Positions 26,738-35,604 are shown, numbered from the stretch's first letter. The stretch: 47,188 nucleotides of DNA from Fibrobacterota bacterium (GCA_023412475.1 JAEYNR010000046.1:1-47188); one strand, 5' to 3'. A program made the numbers and translations. The notes: a model not told the origin generated them from the sequence alone.

Positions 26738-26748
26738 GCTATCCACTT

Positions 26749-27870
26749 ATGAAAAATAATCTTTTCAGAAAAGAAATACCTCTGGTTAAAACCGTTGTGG
26801 TAAAAACTGGCAGCAGGATTCTTACCTCCAGCGGCCACGAAAAGCGGGTAAAAAGACTTGTCGAAGATCTGGTTACTCTTCAAAAAGCGGGCCTTCGCAT
26901 CATCCTGGTTTCTTCTGGGGCAATAGCTCACGGGATGCGGGCACTCGAATTGACAAAGCGTCCTGCCACAATCCCTTTGCAGCAGGCTTGTGCAAGCATC
27001 GGACAAAATAAACTCATGCAAATGTATGAAAAACACTTTGCATCACATGGAGTAGTTATCGGTCAGGTTTTACTGACCTGGGATGATCTGCGCAGTAAAA
27101 AACGCTATCTTAACCTTCGTAACACTTTTTTTCAGCTTTTGGACCATGGAGCGATTCCCATAGTCAACGAAAACGATTCGGTTGGCGTCGAAGAGATCCG
27201 GTTCGGAAACAATGATGTACTGGCTGCACAAGTTGCCTTACTCACTCAGGCCGATCTGTTTGTCAACCTTACCGATGTGGGAGGCCTATATGACAAAAAT
27301 CCACATACCGATAAATCCGCAAAACACATCCCGGTTGTATCGGAGTTCTCCTCATCTGTTCACAAACTGGCAAATGAAAAAAAAAGCGAGATCAGCGTGG
27401 GCGGAATGTCAACAAAACTCAAAGCTGCGGAGATAGTAACCAGAGCCGGTATTTTTGCTCTGGTGGGTGATGGTTTTGATAAACGGCTTACCGATCTTCT
27501 TATCCGCGAAGATTCTGCCACCCTTTTTCTGCCTCAGAAACACAAGATGTCCTCCAGACACCGCTGGATTGCCTTCTCCGGACAATCATCCGGTTCACTT
27601 ATCATTGATGATGGTGCCCAACGGGCTATTAAAAATCGGGGAAAAAGCCTTCTGCCGGCAGGAGTTAAAGGAGTCAGAGGCTCATTCAAATCCGGGGATA
27701 TGGTTGATATATCTACTCAGGATGGAAAAGTCCTGGCCAAAGGCCTGGTCAACTATTCTGCTGAAGAAATCCTCAGAATAAAGGGTTTGAAAAGTACTGA
27801 AATCAAAAATGTACTGGGAAAAAAAGAATTCGATGAGCTCGTTCACCGAGATAACCTGGCCCTTCTTTAA
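26749..27870 (+). CDS. proB: Glutamate 5-kinase with C-terminal PUA domain
   Basis: Cytoplasmic enzyme of proline synthesis that phosphorylates glutamate to gamma-glutamyl phosphate. The 373 residues match the usual length of ProB with a PUA domain. The amino-acid kinase domain (about 8-255) shows VVVKTGSRIL, ILVSSGAIAHGM, QQACASIGQNKLM, PIVNENDSVGVEEIRFGNND, FVNLTDVGGLYDKNP and SVGGMSTKLKAAEIV. The PUA domain (about 275-365) begins at RHRWIAFSGQSSGSLIID and includes SLLPAGVKGVRGSFKSGDMVDI. All substrate and ATP motifs look intact. In E. coli the enzyme is feedback-inhibited by proline. It lies 11 nt after the TPR lipoprotein. proA follows on the same strand, but after 342 bp that contain a MITE-like insertion. 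Confidence 0.96.
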   Translation: MKNNLFRKEIPLVKTVVVKTGSRILTSSGHEKRVKRLVEDLVTLQKAGLRIILVSSGAIAHGMRALELTKRPATIPLQQACASIGQNKLMQMYEKHFASHGVVIGQVLLTWDDLRSKKRYLNLRNTFFQLLDHGAIPIVNENDSVGVEEIRFGNNDVLAAQVALLTQADLFVNLTDVGGLYDKNPHTDKSAKHIPVVSEFSSSVHKLANEKKSEISVGGMSTKLKAAEIVTRAGIFALVGDGFDKRLTDLLIREDSATLFLPQKHKMSSRHRWIAFSGQSSGSLIIDDGAQRAIKNRGKSLLPAGVKGVRGSFKSGDMVDISTQDGKVLAKGLVNYSAEEILRIKGLKSTEIKNVLGKKEFDELVHRDNLALL

Positions 27871-28212
27871 AGGTTTTTACTTGAAATGAATTTGTCTTTA
27901 TTAAACCTGCCCACAATTTGGTTGCCATTTAAAAAGTTCTTTTTTAATTTAACATTACTACTGTAGCTCTTGAAACAAATAACTGGTAAGAGATAAGAAA
28001 TAATATCTAATCAAATAAGCCGGAGATTAAAAGCAGTTTCTATATATCCAATTCTTCGTTTAGATATATTTTTTTTCGCCTGCCCACCGTCTAAGGTACT
28101 AAGGAAGGCTGAATTGATATTTACTTGGATATTATTACCGTGTTTTTTCCTGCTATATAGCTGCAGATAGTTGCAATTTAGCATCAGTTATACACCCTTT
28201 ACAGGAAATTTT
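27871..28212. other. 342-bp proB-proA spacer with a MITE-like element
   Basis: Nearly two thirds of the spacer (27952-28174) is a mobile-element-like sequence, listed separately. No terminator could be identified immediately after proB. The proA ribosome-binding site CAGGA is at 28202-28206. Confidence 0.4.
27952..28174. mobile_element. MITE-like element B between proB and proA
   Basis: The left end reads ATTACTACTGTAGCTCTTGA and AACAAATAACTGG; the right end is GCTGCAGATAGTTGC. These are imperfect inverted repeats related to the ends of element A. AATTTA lies on both sides (27946-27951 and 28175-28180), a possible target duplication. Inside are AATATCTAATCAAATAA (28002-28018, identical to element A) and a 40-nt block ending CGCCTGCCCACCGT (28051-28090), 37 nt long in A. 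It is not coding. Confidence 0.55.
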
Positions 28213-29475
28213 ATGAATACCGATCTTAATCAGATGATTGACTCTATTGCGCTTGAGGGCCGCAAGGCTGCTCTGGAGATCCAGAGTGTTAGTGCTCAGA
28301 AAATAACCGAAGCGCTTCAAATAATGGCAAAGCTTATAGAAAACGAAGCTTATAACCTGAAAAATGAAAACCGTAAAGATCTTGATGTTGCTAAAGAAAA
28401 GGGGCTATCCAGCGCTATGATCGACCGGTTGACCCTCTCTGATAAGACCATTAAAGCAATGATCAACGGACTCAATGAAGTGGCGCAACTAAAAAGCCCG
28501 GTTGGAAGTCATTTCGATGAAAGAACTCGTCCCAATGGTATCCGTATTTACAAAATGAGAGTCCCCATCGGAGTGGTTGGTATCATCTATGAATCCCGCC
28601 CCAACGTGACAATCGACGCAGCAGCAATCTGCCTTAAAAGCCACAATGCGGTAATATTGAGAGGTGGTTCCGAAGCCATTCACTCCAATATGGCATTGGC
28701 CTCTCTTTTCTCAAAAGCGATTCTGCAAGCCGGACTGCCTAAAAGCGCAGTGCAGATTATCTCTACAACCGATCGGGAAGCCGTTGAATTGTTGCTGACC
28801 AAAAATGATTATATCGATCTGATCATCCCCAGGGGTGGTGAAGGGTTGATAAGAATGGTAACTGAGAAATCTCGCATTCCGGTCATTAAACACTATAATG
28901 GTATATGCCATATTTATGTTGCCGCAGATGCTGATATGAAAAAAGCTGTTCCGGTGATTATTAATTCAAAAACTCAGCGCCCCGGCACTTGCAACGCTAT
29001 GGAAACGCTGCTACTCGATTCTGGTCTACCCCAGCAAAGCAAACTCCATATCATAAAAGAATTACTGGATAATGGCGTCACTCTCTTTGCCGATCCGCAG
29101 GCAGCAAAACTCTCTGCTTCCATCAAAGAAATTACCGAAGTGAACTGGAGAACCGAATATCTAGACCTTCGCTTGTCTGTTCGCATCGTTGATGGGCTGC
29201 AAAATGCTATCGATCACATAAACACTTATAGTTCACACCACACAGATTCGATTCTGACTGAATCAAAACAAAATGTTGAAACTTTTTTAAAAATGGTCGA
29301 TTCGGCTTCCGTAATGGTTAATACCAGCACCAGACTCTCTGATGGAGCCGAATACGGAATGGGTTGTGAAATTGGAATATCAACAGAAAAACTGCACGCA
29401 CGCGGTCCTATGGGAGTAGAAGATTTGACCACCTATAAATGGATTGTAGAGGGTGAAGGTCAGATAAGAACCTAA
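28213..29475 (+). CDS. proA: Gamma-glutamyl phosphate reductase
   Basis: Second enzyme of proline synthesis. It reduces gamma-glutamyl phosphate to glutamate-5-semialdehyde with NADPH, in the cytoplasm. The 420 residues equal the usual ProA length. Motifs are IYKMRVPIGVVGIIYESRPN, CLKSHNAVILRGGSEA, DLIIPRGGEGLIR, HYNGICHIYVA and the active-site loop QRPGTCNAMETLL with the nucleophilic Cys260, ending AEYGMGCEIGISTEKLHARG and GPMGVEDLTTYKW. An in-frame ATG at 28171 would add 14 residues. The ATG at 28213 is chosen because CAGGA at 28202-28206 is correctly placed and the product then has family length. It is separated from proB by an inserted MITE-like element, so proB and proA may no longer share a simple transcript. 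Confidence 0.96.
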   Translation: MNTDLNQMIDSIALEGRKAALEIQSVSAQKITEALQIMAKLIENEAYNLKNENRKDLDVAKEKGLSSAMIDRLTLSDKTIKAMINGLNEVAQLKSPVGSHFDERTRPNGIRIYKMRVPIGVVGIIYESRPNVTIDAAAICLKSHNAVILRGGSEAIHSNMALASLFSKAILQAGLPKSAVQIISTTDREAVELLLTKNDYIDLIIPRGGEGLIRMVTEKSRIPVIKHYNGICHIYVAADADMKKAVPVIINSKTQRPGTCNAMETLLLDSGLPQQSKLHIIKELLDNGVTLFADPQAAKLSASIKEITEVNWRTEYLDLRLSVRIVDGLQNAIDHINTYSSHHTDSILTESKQNVETFLKMVDSASVMVNTSTRLSDGAEYGMGCEIGISTEKLHARGPMGVEDLTTYKWIVEGEGQIRT

Positions 29476-29589
29476 AGTTTGTAACCTGGTTTGGTTTTTG
29501 TTTAAAAACTTAACATATTTTCTCAGTCTTTATTGTAGAGAATTACATTTTTTTGATATAGTTTAAATGTTTAAGGGAGTGAATTTTTT

Positions 29590-29946
29590 ATGAATCTGCT
29601 GGATAAAGTTAAATTTGATGACAAGGGACTGGTATCTGCGATTGCTCAGGACAATAGCACAGGTGAGGTCCTTATGCTGGCATATATGAACAAAGACACC
29701 CTGGCCGAATCTTTAGAAAAAGGTGTTATGATCTACTTTAGCCGCTCACGTCAAAAACGCTGGTTTAAGGGTGAAACATCAGGACATGTGCAGAAAATTC
29801 AGGAAGTATATATCGATTGTGATGGAGATGCATTGCTTTTTAAAATCGATCAGTCTGGTGCAGCATGCCACGAAAACTACTATTCCTGTTTTTTCCGCAA
29901 AAAAGCAGATGACCAATGGAGTATCGTGAAAACAAAGGTCGAATAA
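29590..29946 (+). CDS. hisI: Phosphoribosyl-AMP cyclohydrolase
   Basis: Histidine-pathway enzyme that opens the adenine ring of phosphoribosyl-AMP. The 118 residues are the stand-alone HisI length, without the HisE pyrophosphohydrolase domain. Typical motifs are VLMLAYMNKDTLAESLEKG, YFSRSRQKRWFKGETSGH, the metal-binding DCDGDALLFKI and QSGAACHENYYSCFF. AAGGGAG at 29573-29579 is the ribosome-binding site, 10 nt before the ATG. A TTGTAG-18 nt-TATAGT pair (29533-29562) could be its promoter but is weak. No other his gene is in the window, so hisI is scattered here. It leads a compact plus-strand run with alr, an RseC-type gene, a TPR gene and queH. Confidence 0.96.
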   Translation: MNLLDKVKFDDKGLVSAIAQDNSTGEVLMLAYMNKDTLAESLEKGVMIYFSRSRQKRWFKGETSGHVQKIQEVYIDCDGDALLFKIDQSGAACHENYYSCFFRKKADDQWSIVKTKVE

Positions 29947-29967
29947 CAATTTTTCAAAGGATTTACT

Positions 29968-31125
29968 TTGATTAACTTTGGCTTTTCACCTCATATTGAA
30001 ATCTCCCTGGATAATGTTCTTCATAATCTAAAACAGATTCAATCCTTAGCCAATCCGCACGATAATGACATTATGGCGGTAGTAAAGGATAACGCCTACG
30101 GCTGTGGTGCCTCTGCTATCGCCGATATACTTGAAAAGCAGGGTGGTGTTCGTTTTTTTACTGTTGCCCGTTTTCAGGAAGCTTGTTCGCTGAGAAGTTC
30201 AGGTATCACCAGTCCGATTCTTGTGCTTGGGAAATCTACTCCTGCTCAAATAAAGGACGGATGGAATAAAAGGATCATCTTTACTCTAAACGACCTTTCC
30301 GATCTAAAGGACTGGATCAGTAACCAACTGGAGATTCGCTTTCATCTGAATATCGACACCGGGATGGGGCGACTGGGATTGCTCCCTTCTGAGATCGCCA
30401 CCTTCTGTGAGCAACTTAAATTTATACCCAGGCTTAACTTTGAAGGGGTTTTCACGCACATGGCCCGCGCTGATGAACCCCAGACTCTTTCGGTTAACCA
30501 CCAGCTCTCTATTTTCCGTCAGGCTCTGGCTTATATCCGATCTCAGGGGTTAAGCCCTCAGCACATTCACTTCGGAAACAGCGCCACTCTGATGCGCTTC
30601 GATATTAAAGAGTCTACTCTGGTAAGGCCAGGAATCGCTCTCTATGGATGTAATCCCGACCCTGGACAGAAATTCCCACTGACCCTTCGCCCAATTGCAT
30701 CTTTAAAAAGTTCAGTGGTTAAATTAAAACAAGTACCATCCGGAACTGAAATCAGCTATGGCGGCAACTACAAAACCAGTTCTACCACCTGTATCGCTAC
30801 TATTGCTCTTGGCTATGCTCATGGTCTTCCCCGATTTCTCAGTAATCAGGGCGAAGTGCTCATTAAAGGGAAAAGATACCGCATAGCAGGGAATGTAACA
30901 ATGGACTATATTATGGTGGATGTTGGTATTGATCCGCACATCTCGATTGGCGATGAGGTTGTGGCAATGGGGTTTCAGGGTGATGATTGTATCAGCCCCG
31001 ATGAGATCGCATGCCTGGGAAATACGATCGGTTACGAGGTGCTCTGTCATTTAAGCACAAGCATAGATAAAATTTACCTTTTGAATAACTCAATCGTACT
31101 ACATGAAAATGGTTCTGGTTTTTAA
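29968..31125 (+). CDS. alr: Alanine racemase
   Basis: PLP enzyme that interconverts L- and D-alanine for peptidoglycan. The 385 residues are the expected length. The PLP-binding Lys40 lies in MAVVKDNAYGCG. Other motifs are LNIDTGMGRLG, GVFTHMARADE, HIHFGNSATL, RPGIALYGC, the second catalytic tyrosine region EISYGGNY, and the domain end IAGNVTMDYIMVDVG. The start is TTG at 29968, supported by AAAGGA at 29956-29961 (6-nt gap) and by the lack of a better upstream codon. It follows hisI by 21 nt and precedes the RseC-type gene by 20 nt, so it is probably in one operon. Confidence 0.95.
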   Translation: MINFGFSPHIEISLDNVLHNLKQIQSLANPHDNDIMAVVKDNAYGCGASAIADILEKQGGVRFFTVARFQEACSLRSSGITSPILVLGKSTPAQIKDGWNKRIIFTLNDLSDLKDWISNQLEIRFHLNIDTGMGRLGLLPSEIATFCEQLKFIPRLNFEGVFTHMARADEPQTLSVNHQLSIFRQALAYIRSQGLSPQHIHFGNSATLMRFDIKESTLVRPGIALYGCNPDPGQKFPLTLRPIASLKSSVVKLKQVPSGTEISYGGNYKTSSTTCIATIALGYAHGLPRFLSNQGEVLIKGKRYRIAGNVTMDYIMVDVGIDPHISIGDEVVAMGFQGDDCISPDEIACLGNTIGYEVLCHLSTSIDKIYLLNNSIVLHENGSGF

Positions 31126-31145
31126 AGCTTTTTAGCACAAAAAAT

Positions 31146-31604
31146 ATGGATTTAATTCGACAGGAAATCAAAGACGGTGTAGTGGTAGACTGCAAGGGGA
31201 AACTGATTTGGATCATTTTAGATCAAAAATGCAGGTCTGAGGGGAAATGCCATGCCGGATGCGGTGGATGTGATGAAGCAAAGCCATCTTTAAAAAAAAG
31301 AGTCATCCTGAAAAAATCGATGCCATTTAAAACAGGTCAGAAAATTACCCTGAAAATGCACATTCTCAATGAGAACATTGCAGCATTGCTGGTTTTTGGT
31401 ATTCCGGTTTTAATGGCACTTTCATGCGCTCTGATGTGGTATCTTTATTCCCCCCAGAGTGTAGAATCCCCTCTGGCGCTATTAACTACTGCTTTAGCTT
31501 TTACCTCAGGTTTTCTGCTTGTCTGGGTTATCGATACCATTTTCAGCAAATCATTTCCACCAACAATCATCCTACCCAACCCTGAGCAGGAGTTGGCTAC
31601 ATGA
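31146..31604 (+). CDS. SoxR-reducing system/RseC (MucC) family membrane protein
   Basis: A 152-residue inner-membrane protein. The N-terminal cytoplasmic part has the cysteine cluster C..EGKCHAGCGGC of RseC/MucC-type proteins (about residues 29-42). Two transmembrane helices follow (about 80-98, LLVFGIPVLMALSCALMWYL; and about 108-128). In E. coli RseC modulates sigma-E signalling and the SoxR-reducing system; in other bacteria, homologues often sit beside Rnf-type complexes, of which none is seen here. The start is ATG 20 nt after alr. Its stop overlaps the next start by 4 nt (ATGA), so expression is coupled to the TPR protein. The exact role in this organism is unknown. Confidence 0.78.
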   Translation: MDLIRQEIKDGVVVDCKGKLIWIILDQKCRSEGKCHAGCGGCDEAKPSLKKRVILKKSMPFKTGQKITLKMHILNENIAALLVFGIPVLMALSCALMWYLYSPQSVESPLALLTTALAFTSGFLLVWVIDTIFSKSFPPTIILPNPEQELAT

Positions 31605-33172
31605 TGGAAGAATATCTGGATTTTCCGGAATTTATTGATAAAGTTCAGGGTCTTATAGAAATAGGGCTTTATGATGAAGCTCTGGCCCAGTTGGATGAAT
31701 ACACAGAACTTAACAGTGAAGAGTGGGAAATCTATTATTTATATTCGCGGATCTTTACCGAACAGAATCTTCCTGAAGATGCCGTTTCCTACCTTCACAA
31801 AGGGCTCAATCTCGATAAAACCAATGCAGACTGTCTCTTAGGCCTCTATTATGCTTATTCCATGATGAATCAATCAAAAAAAGGAAGCAAATACCTTTTA
31901 AGAGCCTATAAACTTCATCCGGAAAATGAAGCCGTTCTTTTATCTTTAGTCTGGTATTACACCGAAATAAACGAACCACAGACTGCTATCCAGTTTTTCG
32001 AACTACTGCATAGACGCGGAACCATTAACCCCGATGCCTACAGAAATGGTGCTCTGGCCTACCAGCGCGCCGGTCAATATGACAACGCAGAACAGTGTTT
32101 CAAAACCGCCCTGGAACTCAATTCAGGTTTCGATGAAGTGCGGGATCTTCTGGCAGATCATTACCTGATGCTTGAACAACCCACTAAAGCTATCGAGCTG
32201 TATCAGGAAGCTTTGGAGAAATCCCCACGCAATATCCGAATCCTTTCCAGACTAATTTTCTGTTATTCACAATCCGATCAGACCGAGCATGCCATCACTT
32301 TAGCAAAAGAGTCCATCCGGCTCTACCCCAACTCCCCTATCGGATATATTGACATGGCCTATATTCATCTAAACCTTAATGAATTCAGTGAAGCCATTGA
32401 GTATGCAGAACGGGCTCTGGACATCTCGCCTCTGGACCAGGAGGCTTTCAGAATTCTTGCCCTTTGCTATTCCGGTAAAAAGGATTTACAACAATCTCAA
32501 AAGGCTTTTGAAAAAGCAATCTCCCTTGATGAGACGAACTCCGAAATTATTCGTGACTATTACCATCACCTGAGGGAATCCGGACAATACGAGCAAATGA
32601 CAATTTGGATCAACAAAGCAATCAGTATCGAATCTCCATATTGCATGGAAGATTACTGGTTTATGGCAGATTATCACCGGGAAAAAGGAAATGACCTCAA
32701 ATCACTTCACTTTCTGAAAATGGCTTACAAAAGCATGCCTTCTGAAAAAGAGCTGATCCCACCTATTGTGGATATTCTTTTAAACAAAGGGCATACCGGC
32801 TTTTCCATTCCATTTCTGCTTCATTATGTAAAAAAGAGCGGATGGAATGAAATTATGAACGAATTTGCACAGCACAAAAGACTCAAAGGTAAACGGGCTC
32901 AGGAAGGACTCCGTTTTCTGCGTTTCTTCGGACAGCGAATTCCTGATTATCGGAGATATATCTTTAAAGTTTATATCAGAAAATTTATCATTATCTCTCT
33001 ATTTTTCCTTATGGCTCTGGCAGTACTACCCTGCTATCTGCTCTTTGGAAACTCCGGTGCTTTGGGAGTTGCCATTGCCTGTGTGATCTCATCGGTCTTG
33101 TTTACCGCTATCCGCTTTCTTGCCTTAAAAGAAATCTGGTGCTTTCGTAAACTGATACATGTTTTTTCCTGA
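31601..33172 (+). CDS. TPR-repeat protein with C-terminal membrane hairpin
   Basis: A 523-residue protein. Residues ~10-400 are about ten tetratricopeptide repeats; clear examples include PEDAVSYLHKGLNLDKTNAD, GQYDNAEQCFKTALELNSGF, PTKAIELYQEALEKSPRN and FSEAIEYAERALDISPLDQE. Near the C-terminus two hydrophobic helices (about 466-485, ISLFFLMALAVLPCYLLFG, and 490-510) would anchor it in the inner membrane with the repeats in the cytoplasm. There is no signal peptide. TPR arrays assemble protein complexes; the partner is unknown. The start codon overlaps the stop of the RseC-type gene, and queH follows after 12 nt, so it is an operon member. Confidence 0.85.
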   Translation: MMEEYLDFPEFIDKVQGLIEIGLYDEALAQLDEYTELNSEEWEIYYLYSRIFTEQNLPEDAVSYLHKGLNLDKTNADCLLGLYYAYSMMNQSKKGSKYLLRAYKLHPENEAVLLSLVWYYTEINEPQTAIQFFELLHRRGTINPDAYRNGALAYQRAGQYDNAEQCFKTALELNSGFDEVRDLLADHYLMLEQPTKAIELYQEALEKSPRNIRILSRLIFCYSQSDQTEHAITLAKESIRLYPNSPIGYIDMAYIHLNLNEFSEAIEYAERALDISPLDQEAFRILALCYSGKKDLQQSQKAFEKAISLDETNSEIIRDYYHHLRESGQYEQMTIWINKAISIESPYCMEDYWFMADYHREKGNDLKSLHFLKMAYKSMPSEKELIPPIVDILLNKGHTGFSIPFLLHYVKKSGWNEIMNEFAQHKRLKGKRAQEGLRFLRFFGQRIPDYRRYIFKVYIRKFIIISLFFLMALAVLPCYLLFGNSGALGVAIACVISSVLFTAIRFLALKEIWCFRKLIHVFS

Positions 33173-33184
33173 AGCAGGTTAATT

Positions 33185-33763
33185 ATGCAAAAAAAACAGG
33201 ATCTGGTACTGCATATCTGCTGTGCACCTGATGAAGCCTGGGTGCTTCACTCCTTACATCATCAATTCAACCTCCACTGCTTTTTCTGCAACCCTAACAT
33301 TTCCCCTTTGAGCGAATATGAACTTCGGTTAAGCGAAGCAAAAAAAACCGCTGAAATTTACAGTGTACCATTTTACCATGATACCTATGAACCTACTTGG
33401 TGGGAAAAGGCCATTGCTCCTCATGTTGACACTCCCGAAGGAGGACTTCGCTGCAGTCAATGTTTTCTTCTTCGGCTACGCAGAACCGTCAGTTTCTGTC
33501 AGCAAAATGGGTTTATAAATTTCACCACAGTAATGAGTGTCAGCCCTCACAAAAGAATCTCCATGCTCAATGAAGCTGGTTATTTAGCAGCTTCGGAATT
33601 TGGATGTATTTATGAGCCTTTCGATTTTAAAAAGAAAAACGGATTTCTCTACAGTATAAACCTGAGTAAAAAGCTGGGCCTTTACCGTCAGGATTATTGC
33701 GGATGCCGACTTAGTAAACTTGAGCGGGAAAATCGCAATAAACAGTTGCAGTCAAAGGTATGA
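33185..33763 (+). CDS. queH: Epoxyqueuosine reductase QueH
   Basis: Cytoplasmic iron-sulfur enzyme, the non-homologous alternative to QueG, that reduces epoxyqueuosine to queuosine in tRNA wobble positions. The 192 residues match the family. Conserved cysteines and motifs are HICCAPDEAW near the N-terminus, CFFCNPNISP, LRCSQCFLLRL, TVMSVSPHK and the C-terminal YRQDYCGCRLS. The paired cysteines are the predicted cluster and metal ligands. The start is ATG at 33185, 12 nt after the TPR gene, with AGCAGGTTAATT upstream (AGG, 8 nt). It is the last gene of the hisI-to-queH run. No other queuosine gene is in the window. Confidence 0.92.
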   Translation: MQKKQDLVLHICCAPDEAWVLHSLHHQFNLHCFFCNPNISPLSEYELRLSEAKKTAEIYSVPFYHDTYEPTWWEKAIAPHVDTPEGGLRCSQCFLLRLRRTVSFCQQNGFINFTTVMSVSPHKRISMLNEAGYLAASEFGCIYEPFDFKKKNGFLYSINLSKKLGLYRQDYCGCRLSKLERENRNKQLQSKV

Positions 33764-34170
33764 GTGCATGATTTACTGATCACTTTTTTGATCTTTATAC
33801 CAGATTTCGCAGGTAACTTAATCAAAAATAAATCAAGATAAAATAAGTTCGAAATTCGAAGCACGAAATCCGAAATATGAACAGGAATGGAAAAATGAAC
33901 AAGAACTAACTGTTAAAATTAAGCTGTCTTTGTAACTTCTTATTTCTTTTTAGGATTTTGTAATTTGAAATTTGTTTAGGATTTAAGAGTTGTGAATTGG
34001 AATTTGCTTCTTTGTCAGATACTCTTTCTGATTATATCCGATTGCTGGACTGATTGTTTTTATCTGATTATTTCCGATTCTAACTGAATTGTTTCTGAGT
34101 TCTTGCCAGATATTTGTTTCAAGGGCTACAGTAGCAACAATTCTTTTTACCTTAATACGGGGCTTTAAAT
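33764..34170. other. 407-bp spacer, mostly a dispersed repeat copy
   Basis: Between queH and the helicase gene. Almost all of it (33836-34137) is a copy of the dispersed intergenic repeat, listed separately. No terminator with a T-run could be recognised after queH. Confidence 0.4.
33836..34137 (-). repeat. Dispersed intergenic repeat, copy C
   Basis: The longest copy, in reverse orientation. Read on the minus strand it starts GTTGCTACTGTAGCCCTTGA, continues with ACAAATATCTGG, then CCAATTCACAACTCTTAAAT, AAATAAGAAGTTACAAAGAC and GGATTTCGTGCTTCGAATTT. Blocks correspond in order to copies D and E. The leading ~30 nt also match the left end of MITE-like element B. It is not coding. Confidence 0.6.
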
Positions 34171-35604
34171 ATGAGATCTGTTGAAAAAATCACATCCAGT
34201 CTCATTAATCTTTTCAGTAAAGATGCTCAACCGCCTCTGGTACGTGCCAGCTCTACAACCAGTCCAACTGAATCTTCAAAGCTCCCCTATTCCGCTCTTC
34301 AGAATGATTCTGAACCTTTGCAAATCAGCGCTGAATACAAGCAGGCTTTATCCTGTGTAAAAAAAGGAAACCAGGCTGTGTTTGTAACTGGCAAGGCTGG
34401 CACTGGTAAATCAATGTTTATCCGTTTCCTTCGTGAACAACTGGGAAATGATATTCCGGTTGTGGCTCCAACCGGAATTGCAGCTCTGAATGTGGGTGGT
34501 CAGACTATACACTCGTTTTTTCAGTTTCCTCCCCGTATTGTAAATCCTGACGAAATAAGAATATTAAGAAATCATACTTTATTTGAGAACTTGCGATTAC
34601 TTATAATAGATGAGGTTTCGATGGTCAGGGTTGATCTCATGGATGCCATTGATCTTTCACTGAAATTAAATACCGGCAGAGCGGATCTTCCTTTTGGCGG
34701 TGTGCAGATTGTACTTGTAGGAGACCTCCTCCAGCTTCCACCAATAGTTTCAACCGAGCCGGAAATGCGATATCTTTCCAACCGATACAGAACTACCTGT
34801 TTTTTAAGTGCTGACTGCATTCAGAAACACCCTCCGGTGGTAATCGAATTGACCAAAGTTTTCCGTCAGCAAGACCAGCGGTTTATCAGCTTATTGTCCA
34901 ATATCCGGATCGGCGAATCTCTGAAATCTTCAGTTTCTCTATTAAACACATGCTGTTACAGTTATAGTAATTTCGCCCGGAACGGTTGGCTCACTCTGAC
35001 ACCAGATAATGCATCTGCAGACCGGATAAACAACCTCAGGCTTTCTGCTCTTCAGAGTGAACCTTTTGAATTCGAAGGAGTGATATCCGGCAGATTCAAT
35101 ATTGAAGAAACACGGCTGCCTTCACCGAGGATTCTAAAAATCAAAGCTGGTGCATCGGTGATGTTTACCAAAAACGATATCGATCACCGATGGGTAAATG
35201 GCACTTCCGGCACAGTCATAAAGATCCGTGAGCCATTTATTACCATTCAGACTGACAAAGGCATATTCGATGTAAAACGTGAATCATGGGAGACCATACA
35301 ATATGTTTACGATGAAGATTCCGGAAAAATAGTAACCGAAACGATCGGATCTTACACCCAGTTTCCTCTTATGCTGGCCTGGGCAATCACCATTCATAAA
35401 AGTCAGGGGAAAACTCTTGACCAGGTGTTTATAGATATAGGTAGAGGTGCATTTGCACAAGGACAGGTTTATGTTGCACTCAGCAGATGCAAGACTCTGG
35501 AAGGCATCTCTTTGAAAAAACCTGTCCGTTTATCGGATATAATGGTTGATGCAGTAGTAAGAGAAATTTACCATAGGTTATCCTCCTTTAATAAGAACTC
35601 CTGA
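34171..35604 (+). CDS. PIF1-like superfamily 1B DNA helicase
   Basis: A 477-residue cytoplasmic 5'-3' helicase. The N-terminal ~50 residues are low-complexity. Motor motifs are Walker A GKAGTGKS (Gly74-Ser81), PTGIAALNVGGQTIHSFF (motif Ia), Walker B LIIDEVSMV, GGVQIVLVGDLLQLPP (motif III), FRQQD, AGASVMFTKND and the C-terminal ITIHKSQGKTLDQVFID with YVALSRC (motifs V/VI). PIF1 family members unwind G-quadruplexes and forked DNA; bacterial copies are often accessory. The SH3-like insert region (about 345-385, VNGTSGTVIKI) is present. The start is ATG at 34171 in the context of a GGGGC stretch upstream, with no strong Shine-Dalgarno. It is a single-gene unit flanked by repeats. Confidence 0.92.
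   Translation: MRSVEKITSSLINLFSKDAQPPLVRASSTTSPTESSKLPYSALQNDSEPLQISAEYKQALSCVKKGNQAVFVTGKAGTGKSMFIRFLREQLGNDIPVVAPTGIAALNVGGQTIHSFFQFPPRIVNPDEIRILRNHTLFENLRLLIIDEVSMVRVDLMDAIDLSLKLNTGRADLPFGGVQIVLVGDLLQLPPIVSTEPEMRYLSNRYRTTCFLSADCIQKHPPVVIELTKVFRQQDQRFISLLSNIRIGESLKSSVSLLNTCCYSYSNFARNGWLTLTPDNASADRINNLRLSALQSEPFEFEGVISGRFNIEETRLPSPRILKIKAGASVMFTKNDIDHRWVNGTSGTVIKIREPFITIQTDKGIFDVKRESWETIQYVYDEDSGKIVTETIGSYTQFPLMLAWAITIHKSQGKTLDQVFIDIGRGAFAQGQVYVALSRCKTLEGISLKKPVRLSDIMVDAVVREIYHRLSSFNKNS

Noticed and set aside
26530..27036. 168-codon antisense frame over the TPR lipoprotein and proB
   Set aside because: It is antisense to two well-supported genes and has no independent start signal or family resemblance.
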